Source: Solobacterium sp. (lineage in GTDB: Bacteria > Bacillota_I > Bacilli_A > Erysipelotrichales > Erysipelotrichaceae). Taken from it: a stretch of DNA of 8,575 nt. Under the pieces are notes generated by a model, which was not told the DNA's origin, searched no databases, and was given only the letters and a program-made list of their open reading frames with translations. Position 1 is the stretch's first letter. Each line of letters opens with the position of its first letter. Shown piece after piece: positions 6,100 through 8,575 of the stretch. Both the position numbers and the translations under genes were made by a program. Location of the stretch: positions 1 through 8,575 of the forward strand of contig JAFWEA010000058.1 of the NCBI GenBank assembly GCA_017543005.1, in the 5' to 3' direction.

Positions 6100-6128
6100 A
6101 AAAAATGAAAACGGCGTATGCCGCTTTC
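6100..6128. terminator. Intrinsic terminator between convergent ferredoxin and FAD-protein genes
   Basis: Stem 6107-6115 pairs with 6120-6128 around a four-base loop (6116-6119). On the minus strand it reads GAAAGCGGC-ATAC-GCCGTTTTC with one G-U pair and is followed by six U (6105-6100), a good terminator for the FAD-protein gene that ends at 6130. On the plus strand the same pair becomes an A-C mismatch, followed by a looser U-rich run (6125-6137), so termination there may be weaker. Confidence 0.8.
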
Positions 6129-6129
6129 T

Positions 6130-7683
6130 TTATTTCTGATACTGTCGAATCACCTGTTCGGCCTGCTTGATGCCGTCCACGGCACTGGAGATGATGCCGC
6201 CGGCATAGCCTGCCCCTTCCCCGCACGGGTATACCCCGCCGCAGGAAACGCTGACCCCATGTTCATCCCTTGGCATGCGGATCGGTGAACTGGAGCGGGA
6301 CTCCATGCCGACCATGATGCCCTGATCGATAAACCCGGGGATCTTCCGGTCAAAGTCCAGGAATCCTTCGCTCAGCGACTGATTCACTTCGTTGCTGAAC
6401 AGCACCTGCATGTCCGTGCTCTCAATGCCGCGCGGGAATGAGCTTTCCAGGGCCCACTGCTCCGTATGGTTACCGGACAGATAGTCACGGATATTCTGGG
6501 CCGGGGCTCTGAAACCGTCCCGGTACGCATGCTTTTCCAGTTCTTCCTGAAAGCGGAACCCGTCAAGTGGACTGTCATGGAAGAAGTCCTTCTGCGGGAT
6601 CTGCACCAGGATGGCGCTGTTGGCATTCTTTCCGTCTCTTTGGGAATAGCTCATGCCGTTGACCGCCAGCTGGCCGGCCCCTGTGGAAGCCGGCACAACC
6701 ACCCCGCCCGGGCACATGCAGAAGCTGTAAACCCCGCGCCCGGTGGAAGCGGTATGCGACAGCCGGTAACTGGCTGCCCCAAGCGCCGGATGGCCGGCAT
6801 ACTGCCCGTATTGGTTCCGGTCAATTAATTCCTGGGGATGCTCGACCCGCACCCCGGCCGCGAAATCCTTCGGCACAATCTGCAGACCGTTGCCCAACAG
6901 CTGTTCATATGTCTCCGCCGCACTGTGGCCCAGGCACAGCAGGATCTCATGACAGGGAATCACACCATGATTCGTCACGGCCCCGGTGACATGGTCGTTT
7001 TCGATCTGCAGCGACAGGAGTCTTGTTTCAAAGCGGATCTCACCGCCCAGCCGGATAATCTTATTGCGGATATTGCGGACAATCACCTGCAGCTGGTCCG
7101 TACCCAGATGCGGCATGGCCTGATACAGGATGGCCGGATCTGCCCCGGCCTCCACGAATTCTTCCAGTACCTTGTGGATCCTGGTGTTCTTGATCCGGGT
7201 GGTCAGCTTGCCGTCCGAAAACGTTCCGGCCCCGCCTTCCCCGTACTGCACATTGCTTTCCGGATCCAGGATGCCTTCCGCAAAGAACCGCTGCACATCC
7301 GCTGTCCGTTCCTCCACACACTTTCCCCGCTCGATAATCAGCGGCTTCATGCCGGCTTCCGCCAGGATCAGCCCGGCAAACATGCCGGCAGGACCGAACC
7401 CGGCAATCACCGGCCTTTCTTCCGGCACTCTGTCCGGCCGCAGTGACTCATAGATATCCTTCTGCCCGGCAGACACATCCTTGCGCCGCAGGTATTTTTC
7501 TTCATTCTTCAGATCCGCCAGCACGGTATAGCTGAAATGCAGGTCATCGTGCCGGGCATCCAGGGACTGTCTCTCAATGGAAAAAGACAGAATATCAGAC
7601 GGCCGGCAGTGAAGCTTCCGGGCAATCTGCTCTTCTGTCAATGTTTCATTCAGCTGACAATGAATCTGTGTGATCTTCAGCAT
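6130..7683 (-). CDS. COG2509-type FAD-dependent oxidoreductase (uncharacterised dehydrogenase family)
   Basis: A 517-residue flavoprotein of normal length for this family. Residues 1-85 form a small N-terminal domain with 'LTEEQIARKLHCRPSDILSF' (15-34). A Rossmann motif for the FAD ADP part follows: 'VIAGFGPAGMFAGLILAEAG' (92-111), with Gly95, Gly97 and Gly100, and an acidic strand end at Glu118. 'GEGGAGTFSDGKLTTR' (148-163) and the C-terminal 'YPCGEGAGYAGGI' region (about 486-498) are hallmark motifs of the group. Members are annotated as FAD-dependent dehydrogenases; the true substrate is unknown. Cytoplasmic. The gene starts 12 bases after the permease stop; upstream bases ACAGGTAT give at most a weak ribosome binding site, so it is probably cotranscribed and translated after the permease. 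It ends at the hairpin terminator shared with the convergent pair. Family assignment is solid; function is inference only. Confidence 0.9.
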   Translation of the reverse strand: MLKITQIHCQLNETLTEEQIARKLHCRPSDILSFSIERQSLDARHDDLHFSYTVLADLKNEEKYLRRKDVSAGQKDIYESLRPDRVPEERPVIAGFGPAGMFAGLILAEAGMKPLIIERGKCVEERTADVQRFFAEGILDPESNVQYGEGGAGTFSDGKLTTRIKNTRIHKVLEEFVEAGADPAILYQAMPHLGTDQLQVIVRNIRNKIIRLGGEIRFETRLLSLQIENDHVTGAVTNHGVIPCHEILLCLGHSAAETYEQLLGNGLQIVPKDFAAGVRVEHPQELIDRNQYGQYAGHPALGAASYRLSHTASTGRGVYSFCMCPGGVVVPASTGAGQLAVNGMSYSQRDGKNANSAILVQIPQKDFFHDSPLDGFRFQEELEKHAYRDGFRAPAQNIRDYLSGNHTEQWALESSFPRGIESTDMQVLFSNEVNQSLSEGFLDFDRKIPGFIDQGIMVGMESRSSSPIRMPRDEHGVSVSCGGVYPCGEGAGYAGGIISSAVDGIKQAEQVIRQYQK

Positions 7684-7695
7684 ATACCTGTATTA

Positions 7696-8575
7696 TCAGG
7701 CATAGAGCACCCAGATGACAAGCGCTCCGACGGTTGCCGCAATCAGGGTGAACGGCACACCGATGCGGACGAAATCCTTTGTGGAGACCTTGTATCCGTT
7801 GTTCTGCAGGATGCCGATGCCGGCAATGTTGGCCGATGCCCCGACCGGGGTGATATTCCCGCCCAGGGTCGCACCGATCAGCAGGCCAAAGTCAAACAGA
7901 TACGGCTGGATCCCCATCAGGGCAGCAATCCCGGTCACAACCGGCAGCATCGTTGCCACATACGGGATATTGTCGATAAACGCACTCAGCAGCACCGATA
8001 CCCCGACAATCATGACGTACATCAGCAGCACGGAACTGCCGCCAAACGATACGAAGGCTTCGGCTACGGCATCGATGACGCCCGCCTGGGTAATGCCTTC
8101 GATGACCATGAACAGGCCGGTGAGCAGGAGCAGTGTCTTGTAGTCAACCGACTGGATGACATTGCGCACCACGATCAGGGAACGGGCCTTGAGACCCTCA
8201 TAGAGCGTACCGATGATGCCCAGGGTCATGCAGATGAAGCCGTTGGTCAGTTCCGGCTTTTCCGGGAACTGGGAAGCGACAATCAGCAGGATGATGGTCA
8301 GCAGCAGCAATGCCGCCGGCACCCGGTCTTCCACTTCCGTGATGTTCTCGCTTTTGACAACCTTATTTTCCTTGCGGAACAGGTACAGCAGCACCGGCAC
8401 CGTGGCAAGCGCGCCGGCCTCAACCGCGAAGCAGATGCCCGGCCGGCCCATGAACCAGAAGAAATCGTTGAAGCTCAGATTGGCATAGCTGCCCAGCAGG
8501 ATACTGGTTGTATCACCGACCAGCGTGGCAGCGCCCTGCAGGTTGGACGATACGGCAATTGAGATGATGACCGGA
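7696..8575 (-). CDS. ArsB/NhaD/SLC13-type (ion transporter superfamily) permease, N-terminus outside window
   Basis: The last 292 residues of an integral membrane transporter whose start lies beyond the right edge. The visible part begins near the first re-entrant hairpin: 'SSNLQGAATLVGD' (visible residues 9-21), and carries the matching second copy 'GATLGGNITPVGASANIAG' (about 234-252). These paired motifs line the substrate site in the ion transporter superfamily (ArsB arsenite, NhaD sodium/proton, CitM and SLC13 anion carriers). 'SAFIDNIPYVATMLPVV' (about 197-213) is a second family hallmark. A charged cytoplasmic loop (RKENKVVKSEN, about 67-77) separates the halves. The substrate cannot be told from sequence alone. 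It is followed 12 bases later by the FAD-dependent oxidoreductase gene, with no terminator between, so the two form an operon. No arsenic-resistance regulator is visible in the window. Confidence 0.88.
   Translation of the reverse strand, partial: PVIISIAVSSNLQGAATLVGDTTSILLGSYANLSFNDFFWFMGRPGICFAVEAGALATVPVLLYLFRKENKVVKSENITEVEDRVPAALLLLTIILLIVASQFPEKPELTNGFICMTLGIIGTLYEGLKARSLIVVRNVIQSVDYKTLLLLTGLFMVIEGITQAGVIDAVAEAFVSFGGSSVLLMYVMIVGVSVLLSAFIDNIPYVATMLPVVTGIAALMGIQPYLFDFGLLIGATLGGNITPVGASANIAGIGILQNNGYKVSTKDFVRIGVPFTLIAATVGALVIWVLYA

Noticed and set aside
7537..8562. Plus-strand open frame of 341 codons opposite the permease and FAD-protein start
   Set aside because: The same antisense shadow pattern (His, Gln, Asp rich); the minus strand carries two clearly recognisable families.
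2619..8575. Frequent CCGG and GCCGGC words across the window
   Set aside because: They follow codon choice (GCC, CCG, CGG, GGC) in all genes and show no regular spacing or array structure.

Overview
The window looks like chromosomal DNA of an anaerobic or microaerophilic Bacillota (Firmicutes), possibly of the Erysipelotrichia/Clostridia type living in hosts. The reasons are gene content (a zinc-finger anti-sigma factor with a DUF4825-like domain, a flavodoxin-like/2x[4Fe-4S] protein, a membrane-domain GDPD, a COG2509-type FAD protein), AGGAG-type ribosome binding sites and fairly GC-rich, CCGG-rich coding sequence. The taxonomic call is inference. I see no insertion sequence, phage gene, tRNA, rRNA or CRISPR array. 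Coding density is high and no gene-free stretch exceeds 150 bases.

Layout from left to right. (1) On the minus strand, a secreted, membrane-tethered protein of unknown function (154-1014) is followed by the start of a NifX/NifB-like cofactor-binding protein cut by the window edge (1-132). (2) Divergent from these, on the plus strand, an ECF sigma factor (1160-1648) overlaps its likely anti-sigma factor (1629-2573). The 145-base region between holds promoter-like elements for both directions and a GAAC-N4-GTTC dyad. (3) A terminator working in both directions separates this pair from a convergent minus-strand gene for a membrane-anchored glycerophosphodiester phosphodiesterase (2619-4493). (4) A 67-base divergent promoter region leads to a plus-strand pair: an aspartate/glutamate racemase family protein (4561-5256) and, 4 bases later, a flavodoxin-like/ferredoxin protein of the EFR1 type (5261-6079). 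(5) A second hairpin terminator lies between this and a convergent minus-strand operon: an ArsB/NhaD/SLC13-type ion permease, cut by the right edge (7696-8575), then 12 bases later a COG2509-type FAD-dependent oxidoreductase (6130-7683).

Functionally the window combines envelope signalling (sigma/anti-sigma plus a tethered surface protein), phospholipid head-group turnover (GDPD), amino-acid stereochemistry (racemase), redox proteins (EFR1-like, FAD protein, NifX-like) and ion transport. I did not find a clear new defence or mobile system. The most unusual signal is that the two genes lacking a Shine-Dalgarno (154-1014 and 2619-4493) both have an extended -10 promoter element placed so that transcription should start exactly on the start codon, which suggests leaderless mRNAs.
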